Of a DNA stretch of 64,000 nt, positions 55,382-64,000 are shown one piece after another. The notes under the pieces were generated by a model, which was given only the letters and a program-made list of their open reading frames with translations, was not told the DNA's origin and made no database searches. Each line of letters starts with the position of its first letter. Position 1 is the first letter of the stretch. The position numbers and the translations under genes are program-made. Location of the stretch: the NCBI RefSeq assembly GCF_003635165.1, contig NZ_ML058616.1, forward strand, positions 372,001 through 436,000, given 5' to 3'. This DNA comes from Burkholderia sp. Nafp2/4-1b (GTDB lineage Bacteria > Pseudomonadota > Gammaproteobacteria > Burkholderiales > Burkholderiaceae).

Positions 55382-56740
55382 ATGGAAGGCATCCTGATCC
55401 AGCACACGACGCGTCGCCAGCTGTGGTTCGGCGCGCTGACCGCGCTCGTCATCCTGCTGGCGCTCGGGATCGCCGTGCCCCGCGCTAACGTCGCGCTGCC
55501 GGCCGTCGAACCGTTCATGCCGATGTGCGCGCTGACCGTGTTCACCACCGCGAGCATCGCCGCGTTCTTCCTCGCTGCGCAGTTCACCGTCACGCGCCAG
55601 CCCGTGCTTGGCGCCCTCGGCGGCGCTTATGCGTTCACCGCGCTCGCCGTCGCCCTGCAGCTGCTCACCTTTCCCGGCGTGTTCGCGCCGCATGGACTGT
55701 TCGGCGCGCGTCCGCAAACCGCCGCATGGATGTGGATCTTCTGGCATGCCGGCTTTCCGTGCTTCGTGATGGCCGCGCTCGTTGCGCGCGAGCGGCTCAC
55801 GCGTGCGCCGGTCGGCGCGACGCAGACACGCAGGTGGGCGGTCGCGCTGGTCGGCGGTCCGGCCGTCGCGGCCGCGCTGCTGTGCGTGGTCGCGCTCAAC
55901 GTCGCGCTGCCCCCCGCGTTCCAGCAACCGGGCGATGCGGCCGCGCTGCCCGTCGACGGAATCGCGCTGGCCGTGTGGGTCCTCAATGCCCTCGCGCTCG
56001 TCACCGTGGTGGCAACGGGCCGGCTGCGCACGACGCTCGACCTTTGGCTCGCGATCGCGGTGCTCGCGTGCCTCACCGACACCACGCTGAACCTGCTGAC
56101 CAGCAACCGCTTCACGATCGGCTGGTATCTTGCGCGCGTGTTCAGCATGTTCACGCCCGGCGTGCTGGTGTGCGTGCTCGCCTGGGAAGTGACCCGGTTG
56201 TATCAGCAACTGTCCGAAGCTCATGCGACGCTGATTCATTCGTCCGCCCGCGACGGTCTGACCGGCGCGTTCAACCGCAGTCACTTCAACGATCACTTTC
56301 ACACGCTGTTCCTTCAGGCGCGGCGCCAGGGCGAGCCGTTGTCGCTGTTGATGGTCGACGTCGATCACTTCAAGGCGTACAACGACGCGTTCGGTCACGT
56401 GAAGGGCGATGCGTGCCTGATCGCGGTCGCGCATGCGCTGGCGGGCGCGGTGCGGCGCCCGGCGGATATGGTCGCGCGCTATGGCGGTGAGGAATTCGCG
56501 ATCGTGCTGCCGAACACCGGCGCACGGGGTGCGCGGCTGGTTGCCGAAGAAGCGCGCGAAGGGGTGCTGCGGCTCGATCTCGCGATGCCTGGGTCGCCGG
56601 CGGGACGCGTGAGCGTCAGCGTCGGCTGCGCGACCGTGTCGCCCGATGATCTATCGACGCCCGATGCACTGATCGAAGCCGCCGATGCCGCGCTGTATCG
56701 TGCGAAGGATGCGGGGCGAAACCGGGTCGTCGTCGCGTGA
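55382..56740 (+). CDS. Membrane diguanylate cyclase (MASE4-GGDEF)
   Basis: A 452-residue protein with eight or so N-terminal membrane segments (residues about 15-275) that look like the MASE4 sensory domain, then a GGDEF domain (about 285-450). The catalytic motif is GGEEF in ARYGGEEFAIVLPNTGARG. DLSTPDALIEAADAALYRAKDAGRN is the family end. An I-site (RxxD) is not obvious. It makes cyclic-di-GMP, the signal for biofilm versus motility. No EAL partner is adjacent. Confidence 0.9.
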   Translation: MEGILIQHTTRRQLWFGALTALVILLALGIAVPRANVALPAVEPFMPMCALTVFTTASIAAFFLAAQFTVTRQPVLGALGGAYAFTALAVALQLLTFPGVFAPHGLFGARPQTAAWMWIFWHAGFPCFVMAALVARERLTRAPVGATQTRRWAVALVGGPAVAAALLCVVALNVALPPAFQQPGDAAALPVDGIALAVWVLNALALVTVVATGRLRTTLDLWLAIAVLACLTDTTLNLLTSNRFTIGWYLARVFSMFTPGVLVCVLAWEVTRLYQQLSEAHATLIHSSARDGLTGAFNRSHFNDHFHTLFLQARRQGEPLSLLMVDVDHFKAYNDAFGHVKGDACLIAVAHALAGAVRRPADMVARYGGEEFAIVLPNTGARGARLVAEEAREGVLRLDLAMPGSPAGRVSVSVGCATVSPDDLSTPDALIEAADAALYRAKDAGRNRVVVA

Positions 56741-56890
56741 AACGTCTGTGGAATGGGGATTTGTTACGGTCATTGTGACCGGAATAATCCGCCGTTACGG
56801 ATTGCGGGGCAGGGAAACGATCGCTTACAGCCGGTGTTGTGGGTGCTCGCTATGCTGGGTTTCATATTGAACCCCAAGCAGGTGAACGCG

Positions 56891-57019
56891 ATGAAGAAAA
56901 CCCTTTTGCTGATTGCCGGTGTGGCCGTGTTGCTGAGCGGCTGCATCGTGGTGCCGGATGGTGGCGGGTATTACGGTGATGGCGGGTATTACCACCATCA
57001 TCATCGGGGTTGGGATTGA
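56891..57019 (+). CDS. Tiny lipoprotein with Gly-Tyr and His runs
   Basis: A 42-residue lipoprotein. The signal peptide ends with the lipobox LLSGC (Cys near residue 18). The mature part is only about 25 residues, GGGYYGDGGYYHHHHRGWD-like, with a four-histidine run and Tyr/Gly pairs. The ATG at 56891 is chosen because MKKTLLLIAGVAVLLSGC is a standard lipoprotein start; longer frames upstream lack it. The His run suggests metal binding (inference). Confidence 0.75.
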   Translation: MKKTLLLIAGVAVLLSGCIVVPDGGGYYGDGGYYHHHHRGWD

Positions 57020-57158
57020 GGGTGCCGGTTCTCGCCTTCGCGTCCCGCATGCTTGGAACCGCGTGAGGAACGCTTCGACTGTCCCCGTTCCCACCGAAGC
57101 CGGTCGCTGGGCATCGCCGGGTGACGGGTGCGTGCGATGCCTGCGACCACCGACCGGC

Positions 57159-59984
57159 TCAAATTGCTTTGTACCGTTTCGCGTACTCCGCCGTGAGTTC
57201 GATGTACTGTCGGCCGTACTCCTTGCTCTCGCAGATCGCCGTCCCCTCGAAGAACTCGTTCCACGTCTCGATGTGCACCATCCCCGGCCGCGGATCCATC
57301 GCGAGGATGCGCTCCCAGTTCCGTCGATATAGCGCGCCCTTCTCGCGCGGCACTTCGATCGGATGACGTGACGACAAGTTTTTCTGGCTGTAGCCGGGCC
57401 CGATCGACACGACGCCGCGGAAAGTCGGACAGATCGCCGCGCTCCAGTAAAACGTGCTGTCGAACGAGCCGGGATAGAATCGGCCGAGATAGTAGAACAG
57501 CACATACGACACCAGCGCCTCCGCGGTCGGATACTCCTTCACGAACGCGAGCAGCGCCGACCGTCGGTCCCGCATCTTCAAACGGACCCGCAGTTCGTCA
57601 CGCATGGCGCCGTCAGTCGACGTGGTCGAGCAGGTTCGGCACTGGGGATTCGTGCACCGCCACAACACTCGCTGCAAGACCCCTTCAACCAGCGCATCGG
57701 CGCTCGAACCGCTGAATCGGTAGAACGCGTCCGACGCCAGGATATCGGCGAGCAGCGCGTAGTAGTCGCCGCCCTGCACGAAGCGGCGGACCGAGCCGCG
57801 CGACGCGAGCTGCCTCTGCAGCGAATCGAACGACTGCCCGATCGGCATCAACCGCTCATGGAGATCGGCGGCGAGCGCCACGCGCGCAGACGCCGTGCTC
57901 AACAGCATGCGCGCCGCCGCGGCACGTCCTTGTGCAGTCGCGACCGGCGCAAGCCCCCGCAACTCATCCTGCGTCGGCGCGCGGCGATAGATCTTTTCGT
58001 ACAGGCGATTGACGAAGCCGGCCGTCGACTGGCCGGCCCGGCCATAGAACTCGTTCGCACCGAGCAGTTCGGCGAGCTGATCCAGATAGGACGCGTTCAC
58101 GAAACGCGACGCGATCGACTTCAGGCCGCGCGGATCTGTGACGCGCGGCGCCTCCTCTTCAGCAGCCGACACGATATAGGGATCCACGCCAAACTCGAGC
58201 TGGAACCGGTGGCGCACGAACGGATAGAGATCCTCGCCTACGCGCGCCGCGAAGCTGGGGTGATACACGTAGATCACCGGACGTCCGTCGATGCACGCCC
58301 AGTGCTCGGTCGGCACGATCGAGAAGAAGTTTCGGACCGTCTCGTAGAACCACGCCTTGCCTGCATACACCGCCGAATCCACGTGCCACGACTTCGCATT
58401 GTTCGGCGTCAGCGTCGTGGTGTCGTAAAACATCCCGACTCGCGGCACCGTCTGCCCGCTCTGCTTGCGCCGGTTCAGCGCGGCAACGATCTGAACGAGC
58501 CCGGGATCGCTGAAGCGCGATGGCCGGTTCGCACCGGCTTCGGCTTGCGTCAGGTCATCCGCGCTCGCGAACGGCGAGCCGAAGTACACCGGAAGGATCA
58601 CGTCGATGCCGGAGCTCACGATGTCGCGCAGTTGCTCGTCGTGCCAGGCCGGCAACGTATAGCTCAAACCCTTCAGGTCGCTGGGCGTAACCGCGAACGC
58701 ATACTCGTCGCCGCTCGCCTGCGCGCCGTCCGGGTTCTTCAGATAGTCTGCGCCCTTGATCACGTCGTACCAGTAGAAATACGTCGTGCAGACGACCCGC
58801 TCGTCGCTGCGATAGCTCGGCGGTGGGCCTTGCGTGTCGACCGGTACGTTGAGATCGCCCGACGCGCCCCGCCAGCCTGGCGGCGCCCGGCGCAGGACCG
58901 ATGGATCCCATCCGAGGCACTCTGTCGATGCGAGATAGGCTGCCGTCTTCGCGCGGGACGCCCGGCTTTCGGCCACCTGCGCGGCACGCACCATCCGTGC
59001 GCCGGTCGGCGCCCGCGCTGCGTGCGCGTTCGATGCGTCGCGCCGACTGACGGACGCAACGCGCTCAGCCAGCTTCAGACGCCGGGGCGACGATCGCGAC
59101 GCCAGCGGCCGCACTGCGGTCAGCAACTCGTACGCGACGACATTCAGGCCGATGTCGCCGCTGATGTATTGTGCGGCGCGATGCTGCAGCCGTACGCGCA
59201 CGGCAGGCTCGAGCGAGTCGACGCCCGCGGCGGCCATCAGGCTGCCGACGATGCGCGCACTGTCGTCGTCGGCGACGAACGACGTGCGCGTCGCTCGTTG
59301 ATAGAACGCATCGCTCGCGAGTACCGCGGCGATCACGCGCGCCGTGGAGCCCTCGCCGCCGAATTGTGCGGCATCCGCGGGAACCGTGGCGCGCGACAGG
59401 TAGGCACCGACTGCGTGCGCAACCTTCGCCGAAACGGCGGCCCGGCTACCCAGCAGTTGTCGGGCGATATCGGCGCGGTTCGCCCCTCCGTCAAGTTTGC
59501 CGACGATTGCGTCCATGCCACCGATGCTCGATCGGTCGAGCAGATCGCACGCGAGTGCCGTCACGTACATGCGATTGCTGCTGCCGGCCCGGACCTGAAA
59601 ATACTCGTCGGAGGACAGGATCGCGACGATAGCATCGTCAAGGCCGCTCGTGCGTGCCACTTCGCTCAACGTCTGCCAGCCACCCTCGTCGGGTTCTCGT
59701 CCAAGCAAACAACGGTAGCAATTCGCGACCAGATACCGGCAACAATCCGGGCTGACCAGCGCAGTGCGCAGCAGCGCCTCTTTCCCGCCAGTGTTCAGCG
59801 TGCGCTGCCATTTTTCCTTCTCGCCCGCAGTCGGCGCCCGCCCGGTCGTCGCCATGGCGACCGCGGTGATGTACATCTTGTCGAGCTCGCCCGAGCGAGC
59901 ATCGGCCGACATTGAAACCAAAATCGAGGGAGAAAGGGCTAGCGTCCCAAGAAATGCCCGTCGCGTAGTCAAAGCTGTCTCCAT
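57159..59984 (-). CDS. Tat-exported large protein: DUF4214-like repeats with a GH99/WbsX-like catalytic region
   Basis: A 941-residue predicted secreted protein. A twin-arginine signal (LTTRRAFLGTLALS) is at residues 5-18. Residues about 34-230 carry several helical repeat units of the DUF4214 type, e.g. CYRCLLGREPDEGGW...AILSSDEYFQ and VIAAVLASDAFYQR. From about residue 385 a barrel-like region begins (TTYFYWYDVIKGADYL, then VILPVYFGSP and GMFYDTTTL). It closes with ETWNEFFEGTAICESKEYGRQYIE near residue 908, resembling the WNEW-EG motif of GH99/WbsX glycan-active proteins. A further DUF4214-like stretch (about 640-760) interrupts it. The ATG at 59984 is chosen for the Tat signal. The function is inferred only as glycan-active. 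Confidence 0.7.
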   Translation of the reverse strand: METALTTRRAFLGTLALSPSILVSMSADARSGELDKMYITAVAMATTGRAPTAGEKEKWQRTLNTGGKEALLRTALVSPDCCRYLVANCYRCLLGREPDEGGWQTLSEVARTSGLDDAIVAILSSDEYFQVRAGSSNRMYVTALACDLLDRSSIGGMDAIVGKLDGGANRADIARQLLGSRAAVSAKVAHAVGAYLSRATVPADAAQFGGEGSTARVIAAVLASDAFYQRATRTSFVADDDSARIVGSLMAAAGVDSLEPAVRVRLQHRAAQYISGDIGLNVVAYELLTAVRPLASRSSPRRLKLAERVASVSRRDASNAHAARAPTGARMVRAAQVAESRASRAKTAAYLASTECLGWDPSVLRRAPPGWRGASGDLNVPVDTQGPPPSYRSDERVVCTTYFYWYDVIKGADYLKNPDGAQASGDEYAFAVTPSDLKGLSYTLPAWHDEQLRDIVSSGIDVILPVYFGSPFASADDLTQAEAGANRPSRFSDPGLVQIVAALNRRKQSGQTVPRVGMFYDTTTLTPNNAKSWHVDSAVYAGKAWFYETVRNFFSIVPTEHWACIDGRPVIYVYHPSFAARVGEDLYPFVRHRFQLEFGVDPYIVSAAEEEAPRVTDPRGLKSIASRFVNASYLDQLAELLGANEFYGRAGQSTAGFVNRLYEKIYRRAPTQDELRGLAPVATAQGRAAAARMLLSTASARVALAADLHERLMPIGQSFDSLQRQLASRGSVRRFVQGGDYYALLADILASDAFYRFSGSSADALVEGVLQRVLWRCTNPQCRTCSTTSTDGAMRDELRVRLKMRDRRSALLAFVKEYPTAEALVSYVLFYYLGRFYPGSFDSTFYWSAAICPTFRGVVSIGPGYSQKNLSSRHPIEVPREKGALYRRNWERILAMDPRPGMVHIETWNEFFEGTAICESKEYGRQYIELTAEYAKRYKAI

Positions 59985-60351
59985 TATTTGCGGGTTTATT
60001 GATTTTATTGACGGCTTTGTCGGCATCGCGCGAATTGCGGTCGCGCAACGCGCCCTCGGCCCCTCGGAATGGGAAGCGACGAAATCTCGACATAACGCCT
60101 GACAATTAGCTGTCGACAAGACAGTAATTGGAGCGAAATATTTTGACAACCCGGGACGATGGCCGCTCGTTTCAGCGGACGCATGGCGTATTCAGACGGC
60201 AGCCCGCTGGTGGCGCAAATCCCGGCGCGATCGGCCGGGGGAATGCCAGTCTTTTATACGGCGGGATAACGCGGTAAAACCGGGCCCGGATCAGTCGGTC
60301 GATCGCGGCGGCAATCGCCGCGATAACCCGGCCGGTTTTTCGCGTGACGTA
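59985..60351. other. Spacer between the large exported gene and mnmE
   Basis: About 367 bases. It contains an inverted repeat ATCGCGGCG (60302-60310) / CGCCGCGAT (60316-60324), and a palindromic CCGGGCCCGG-like patch upstream of it that could fold at the mnmE 3' end. The mid part (60100-60145) is AT-richer and may hold the promoter of the exported gene. Nothing else was recognised. Confidence 0.35.
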
Positions 60352-61746
60352 TTACTTCCCAATACAAAACCTGCTGAAAATCACCCCCAGCAAATCATCC
60401 GAAGTGAACTCTCCCGTAATCGCATTGAGCTGCTCCTGCGCGAGCCGCAGTTCCTCCGCGAACAGATCGAGCGACTGCGCCCTCTGCTCGGCATGATCGG
60501 CCGCCTGCGCGAGATGTTCCTGCGCAGCCCGCAATGCAATCAGATGCCGCTCCCGCGCCAGATAAACGCCCTCGGCCCCCGCCTGCCACCCGGCGATCCG
60601 CAGCAGCTCCGCGCGCAGCATGTCGATCCCGTCGCCGCGCTTCGCCGACAGATGCACCTCCGTCAGATCGCCTTCCGCCGCCGGATGCTCGACGCACGCC
60701 GGCACGCCGGTCAGATCCGTCTTGTTCAACACCCGAACTACCGGCACGCCATCCGGAAACCGCGCCGCGATCGTCTCGTCGTCCGCCGTCATCCCCGTGC
60801 GCGAATCCAGCAGATGCAGCACGACATCCGCGCGCTCGATCTCGCTCCACGTGCGCGCAATCCCGATCCGCTCGACCTCGTCCTCCGTCTCGCGCAACCC
60901 GGCCGTATCGATGATGTGCAGCGGAATCCCTTCGACCTGGATCGTCTGCGCAACCTTGTCGCGCGTCGTGCCCGCGATCGGCGTGACGATCGCCAGCTCC
61001 GCGCCGGCGAGCGCATTCAGCAGCGACGACTTGCCGACGTTCGGCTGCCCCGCGAGCACGACCGACAGCCCCTCGCGCAGCAGCGCGCCCTGCCGCGCAT
61101 CGCCGAGCACGTGCGCCAGTTGTTCGCGGATCCTCCCGAGCTTGCCGCGCGCATCGGCCGCTTCCAGGAAGTCGATCTCCTCTTCCGGGAAATCGAGCGT
61201 CGCCTCGACCAGCATCCGCAGCGTGATCACGTCCTCGACGAGCGCGTGGATCTGCCGCGAGAACGCGCCGTCGAGCGAGCGCCCGGCCGAGCGCGCCGCT
61301 GCTTCGGTGCTCGCCTCGATCAGGTCGGCCACCGCCTCGGCCTGCGCCAGGTCGAGCTTGTCGTTGAGAAACGCCCGCCGCGTGAACTCGCCCGGCTCCG
61401 CGAGCCGCAGCCCGAAGCCGCGCCCCGCATCGAGGCAACGCTGCAGCAGCAGCTGCATCACGATCGGCCCGCCATGCCCCTGCAGCTCCAGCACATGCTC
61501 GCCGGTGTACGAATGCGGCGCGGGGAAATACAGCGCGATCCCGCGGTCGAGCGGCGCGCCGTGCGCGTCGAGGAACGGCACGTAGCTCGCATGCCGCGGC
61601 GCGAGCCGCTGCCCGCACAACGCGTCGATCAGCGGCAGCGCGGCCGCCTCGCCGCTCCGCCCGAACGACACGCGGACGACGCCGATGCCACCCCGGCCGG
61701 CAGCAGTGGCAATGGCGACGATCGGATCGGAATCGGTAGCGAGCAT
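60352..61746 (-). CDS. mnmE: MnmE, tRNA uridine-5-carboxymethylaminomethyl modification GTPase
   Basis: A 464-residue GTPase that, with MnmG, modifies U34 of several tRNAs using a folate one-carbon unit. The N-terminal folate-binding domain ([20 protein letters not shown]-type start) is followed by a helical domain and the inserted G domain. G1 is [13 protein letters not shown]3 is DTAGLRE and G4 is NKTD. The protein ends with the conserved FCIGK. The ATG at 61746 gives [17 protein letters not shown], the standard start. Confidence 0.96.
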   Translation of the reverse strand: MLATDSDPIVAIATAAGRGGIGVVRVSFGRSGEAAALPLIDALCGQRLAPRHASYVPFLDAHGAPLDRGIALYFPAPHSYTGEHVLELQGHGGPIVMQLLLQRCLDAGRGFGLRLAEPGEFTRRAFLNDKLDLAQAEAVADLIEASTEAAARSAGRSLDGAFSRQIHALVEDVITLRMLVEATLDFPEEEIDFLEAADARGKLGRIREQLAHVLGDARQGALLREGLSVVLAGQPNVGKSSLLNALAGAELAIVTPIAGTTRDKVAQTIQVEGIPLHIIDTAGLRETEDEVERIGIARTWSEIERADVVLHLLDSRTGMTADDETIAARFPDGVPVVRVLNKTDLTGVPACVEHPAAEGDLTEVHLSAKRGDGIDMLRAELLRIAGWQAGAEGVYLARERHLIALRAAQEHLAQAADHAEQRAQSLDLFAEELRLAQEQLNAITGEFTSDDLLGVIFSRFCIGK

Positions 61747-62084
61747 GGGAATCGGATGAATCAGGTAAGCAGACGGTGAATGGTGCGCCCGCGCAACAGT
61801 TCTGGCGTCGGGACGCCGGCATTGTAGCGTGCCGGCCCGCATGCCATCGGACGCCGCATCGGCTTCGAACTCGCCCGAATTTATCCCGACGGGGATAAGT
61901 CGCGTATCAATCCGAGCGGAACCCGACCTGCCCGTTTCGGACGAGTATGCCTGTTGGAGTGGCCCGACACTGGGGCCCTCAATTGTGCCGCACACTCCGC
62001 GACAGGTTGGGATTCATCCGAATAAGCTACGTTTAGCTTAGATGGTTGTCTGAGACGTGCTGGTGAACTTGCACAATCACCCCC
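61747..62084. promoter_or_regulatory. Region between mnmE and the HTH regulator, with an inverted repeat
   Basis: A 338-base divergent spacer. TAAGCT (62023-62028) and AGCTTA (62035-62040) form an inverted repeat with a 6-base centre, 45 bases before the regulator start. It is a plausible operator for the HTH gene itself. No other structure was seen. Confidence 0.45.
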
Positions 62085-62522
62085 ATGCCGACACCCGAAG
62101 AAAAAGCAGCGTTCTCGGAACGCCTGAAGTTCGCCCTGCGGCGCAGCCCGGACAAGGTCACCGGCGCGACGGAGCTCGCGAACCGGTTCAATCTGCGTCA
62201 TCGCGGCGCGCAGCCGGTTTCGCCGCAAACCGCGCACAAGTGGCTGACGGGCCGCACGATTCCGACGCCGGACAAACTCGAAACGCTCGCCGAGTGGTTG
62301 CGCGTCGAACTGCACTGGCTGCACTACGGCCCGTCGCCGAGCGTGACCGAGCACATCACGCCGCAACCGCTGCCGCGTGACGAGCGCTATCCGCCGACGC
62401 CCGAAACGATCGAACTCGCGTCGAAGATCGAGGCGCTGGCGCCGCATCAGCGTTACCTCGTTCAGGAACTCATCGAGCAGTTCTACGGCGGCGACGCGAA
62501 AGTCGAAGCGAAAAAAGCCTGA
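62085..62522 (+). CDS. XRE/lambda-repressor-like HTH regulator
   Basis: A 145-residue protein with a Cro/C1-type helix-turn-helix (about residues 10-75: FSERLKFALRRSP, TGATELANRFNLRH, SPQTAHKWLTGRTIPTPDKLETLAEWL). The C-terminal helical stretch is IEALAPHQRYLVQELIEQF. It has no protease (S24) domain, so it is not a classical phage repressor. It sits in the mnmE-yidC interval. It may autoregulate through the repeat at 62023-62040. Confidence 0.83.
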   Translation: MPTPEEKAAFSERLKFALRRSPDKVTGATELANRFNLRHRGAQPVSPQTAHKWLTGRTIPTPDKLETLAEWLRVELHWLHYGPSPSVTEHITPQPLPRDERYPPTPETIELASKIEALAPHQRYLVQELIEQFYGGDAKVEAKKA

Positions 62523-62580
62523 CCGGCAGCGGCCAACGTACGCATACGTCGCCGCACGCCCGCAGCGTCCGCATGAAATG

Positions 62581-62616
62581 AAAAAGCCGCATGGTTCGCA
62601 CCATGCGGCTCTTTTA
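62581..62616 (+). terminator. Bidirectional terminator between the HTH regulator and yidC
   Basis: AGCCGCATGG (62585-62594) pairs with CCATGCGGCT (62601-62610) around a 6-base loop, with an A-run before and CTTTT after. It serves the two convergent genes. Confidence 0.88.
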
Positions 62617-62658
62617 CGTGCATCGCGGGCGGCTCGGCGCCCGCGTGTGCCGCGAGCG

Positions 62659-64000
62659 TCAGGCCGGCTTCTTCTTGACGCCGCCGAGCTTGCGCGTGAT
62701 GTAGTACTGCTGCGCGATCGACAGCACGTTGTTCACGACGTAGTACAGCACGAGACCGGCCGGGAAGAAGAAGAACATCACCGAGAACGCGATCGGCATG
62801 AACTTCATCATCTTCGCCTGGACCGGGTCCGGCGGGGTCGGGTTCAGGCTCGTCTGCACGAACATCGACACGGCCATCAGCACCGGCAGGATGAAGAACG
62901 GATCGCGCTGCGACAGGTCGTGAATCCACAGCATCCACGGCGCGCCGCGCATTTCGACCGAAGCCAGCAGCACCCAGTACAGCGAGATGAACACCGGAAT
63001 CTGGATCACGACCGGCAGACAGCCGCCGAACGGATTGACCTTCTCGGTCTTGTACAGCTCCATCAGCGCGGCATTCATCTTCTGCGGATCGCTCTTGAAG
63101 CGTTCGCGCAGCGCCTGCATGCGCGGCGTGATTTCCTTCATGCGCGCCATCGACTTGTAGCTCGCAGCCGACAGCGGGAAGAACACGGCCTTGATCAGCA
63201 CCGTCAGCAGCACGATCGCCCAGCCCCAGTTGCCGACCACGCCGTGGATCTTCTCGAGCAGCCAGAACAGCGGCTTCGCGATGATCGTCACCCAGCCGTA
63301 GTCCTTCACGAGCTCCAGGCCCGGCGCGATGCCTTCGAGCATGCGCTCTTCTTCCGGACCGGCGAACAGGCGTGCCTGAATGTCGGCCGACTGGCCCGGC
63401 GCGATCGCGGCGACCGGCTGCTTCACGCCGACGCGGTACAGCGTCGGATCGATCTTTTCAGCGTAGATGTCGCGCTTCGCGCCCTGCTGCGGAATCCATG
63501 CCGACGCGAAGTAGTGCTGCACCATCGCGACCCAGCCGTTGTCGGCGGCCTTCTCGAAGTTCGCCTTGTTCTTGTCGAGGTCGCTGAAGTCGATCTTCTG
63601 GAAGTGCTTCGCGTCCGTGTAGACCGCCGGCCCGAGGAACGTATGCGAGAACATCGGCGTTTCGACGGCCGTGTTGTCGCGCACCAGTTCCATGTAGACC
63701 GTCGGCGTGACCGGTGCCGTGCCGACGTTGTCGATCTTGGTGTCGACGCCGATCACGTAGCTGCCGCGCGTGAACGTGTAGGTCTTGACCACCTTCACGC
63801 CGCCCTTCACCGGCGATTCGAACGACAGCTTCAGCGTGTTCTGGTCGCCCGTCAGCGACGTCGGGCCCGCATTGACCTGCGAGTAGACGTCGTTGTGGTT
63901 CGGGAAGTCGCCGCCGAGCAGGCCCGTGCGCGCGAGGTACGTGTGGCCGGCCGTGTGGTCGAACAGCGTGATGTACAGGTCGGGCTGCTTGCCGTCGCCT
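62659..64000 (-). CDS. yidC: Membrane protein insertase YidC (5' end beyond the window)
   Basis: Inner-membrane insertase/chaperone that works with and without SecYEG. The visible part covers about 447 codons, from within the large periplasmic beta domain to the C-terminus. The conserved Oxa1-like core ([57 protein letters not shown]) is complete. The tail ends Arg-Lys-rich ([11 protein letters not shown]), typical for ribosome contact. The gene continues past the right edge, where rnpA, rpmH and dnaA would be expected. Confidence 0.94.
   Translation of the reverse strand, partial: GDGKQPDLYITLFDHTAGHTYLARTGLLGGDFPNHNDVYSQVNAGPTSLTGDQNTLKLSFESPVKGGVKVVKTYTFTRGSYVIGVDTKIDNVGTAPVTPTVYMELVRDNTAVETPMFSHTFLGPAVYTDAKHFQKIDFSDLDKNKANFEKAADNGWVAMVQHYFASAWIPQQGAKRDIYAEKIDPTLYRVGVKQPVAAIAPGQSADIQARLFAGPEEERMLEGIAPGLELVKDYGWVTIIAKPLFWLLEKIHGVVGNWGWAIVLLTVLIKAVFFPLSAASYKSMARMKEITPRMQALRERFKSDPQKMNAALMELYKTEKVNPFGGCLPVVIQIPVFISLYWVLLASVEMRGAPWMLWIHDLSQRDPFFILPVLMAVSMFVQTSLNPTPPDPVQAKMMKFMPIAFSVMFFFFPAGLVLYYVVNNVLSIAQQYYITRKLGGVKKKPA

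Noticed and set aside
59985-60149. N-terminal extension of the large exported protein from a TTG near 60149
   Set aside because: It would place 55 extra residues before the Tat signal, and the TTG has no ribosome site; the ATG at 59984 places the twin-arginine motif properly.
61829-62041. Short 70-codon plus-strand frame before the HTH regulator
   Set aside because: No ribosome site or family; it overlaps the likely promoter/operator region.

Overview
The window looks like a stretch of the main chromosome of a Burkholderia, most likely of the B. cepacia complex. Base composition is very GC-rich, and codons end mostly in G or C. Gene order and protein sequences are typical of that group: the mreD-mrdA-rodA cell-wall cluster, def-fmt, and the yidC/mnmE pair that normally lies close to dnaA and oriC. 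The species cannot be fixed from the sequence alone. No prophage, insertion sequence, CRISPR array or rRNA was found; most of the window is a housekeeping backbone carrying a few accessory loci.

Layout. 1-3642: end of mreD, then mrdA (PBP2) and rodA. 3743-7539 (minus): a Sel1-repeat protein, a HpaI-type aldolase, and the queuosine-precursor genes queD, queE and queC. 7891-7966: tRNA-Phe with a clear promoter. 8029-16638 (minus): an NtrX-like regulator and NtrY-like kinase, a DUF4390 protein, rsmB, htpX, a LysE-type exporter, fmt and def. 16869-21377 (plus): dprA, a thioredoxin-like protein and topB. 21515-25355: a LysR regulator divergent from a D-2-hydroxyacid dehydrogenase, then a patatin and a thioesterase. 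25545-25620: tRNA-Lys. 25979-30707: a DUF3592 protein, a CGNR-type regulator divergent from an alpha/beta hydrolase with a striking operator between them, and a polar amino-acid ABC transporter.

30900-44867 is the main metabolic island, for 2-aminoethylphosphonate (AEP). PhnS, PhnT and a fused double permease import AEP, and PhnW transaminates it to phosphonoacetaldehyde. PhnY oxidises this to phosphonoacetate, and PhnA splits that to acetate and phosphate. A FAD oxidoreductase, a GntR and a LysR regulator, and a Tat-exported phospholipase C complete the locus. The divergent phnA-phnY and phnS-T-U-W units share one overlapping promoter region with a candidate GntR operator.

44920-56740 holds lactate permease, gshA, an alkA/ada DNA-repair operon, a candidate small RNA with two anti-Shine-Dalgarno motifs, a VOC protein, yaeQ, speG, small proteins and a diguanylate cyclase. 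56891-64000 holds a tiny histidine-rich lipoprotein, an unusual 941-residue Tat-exported protein that looks like a glycan-active enzyme with repeat modules, mnmE, an HTH regulator and the 3' part of yidC.

The best candidates for something undescribed are the dual anti-SD small RNA (about 51896-51963), the large exported GH99/WbsX-like protein (57159-59984), the overlapping phn promoter/operator (33696-33732) and the double TAAC-N2-GTTA operator (27594-27620). All functional assignments rest on reading motifs and family resemblance by eye; no search was run.
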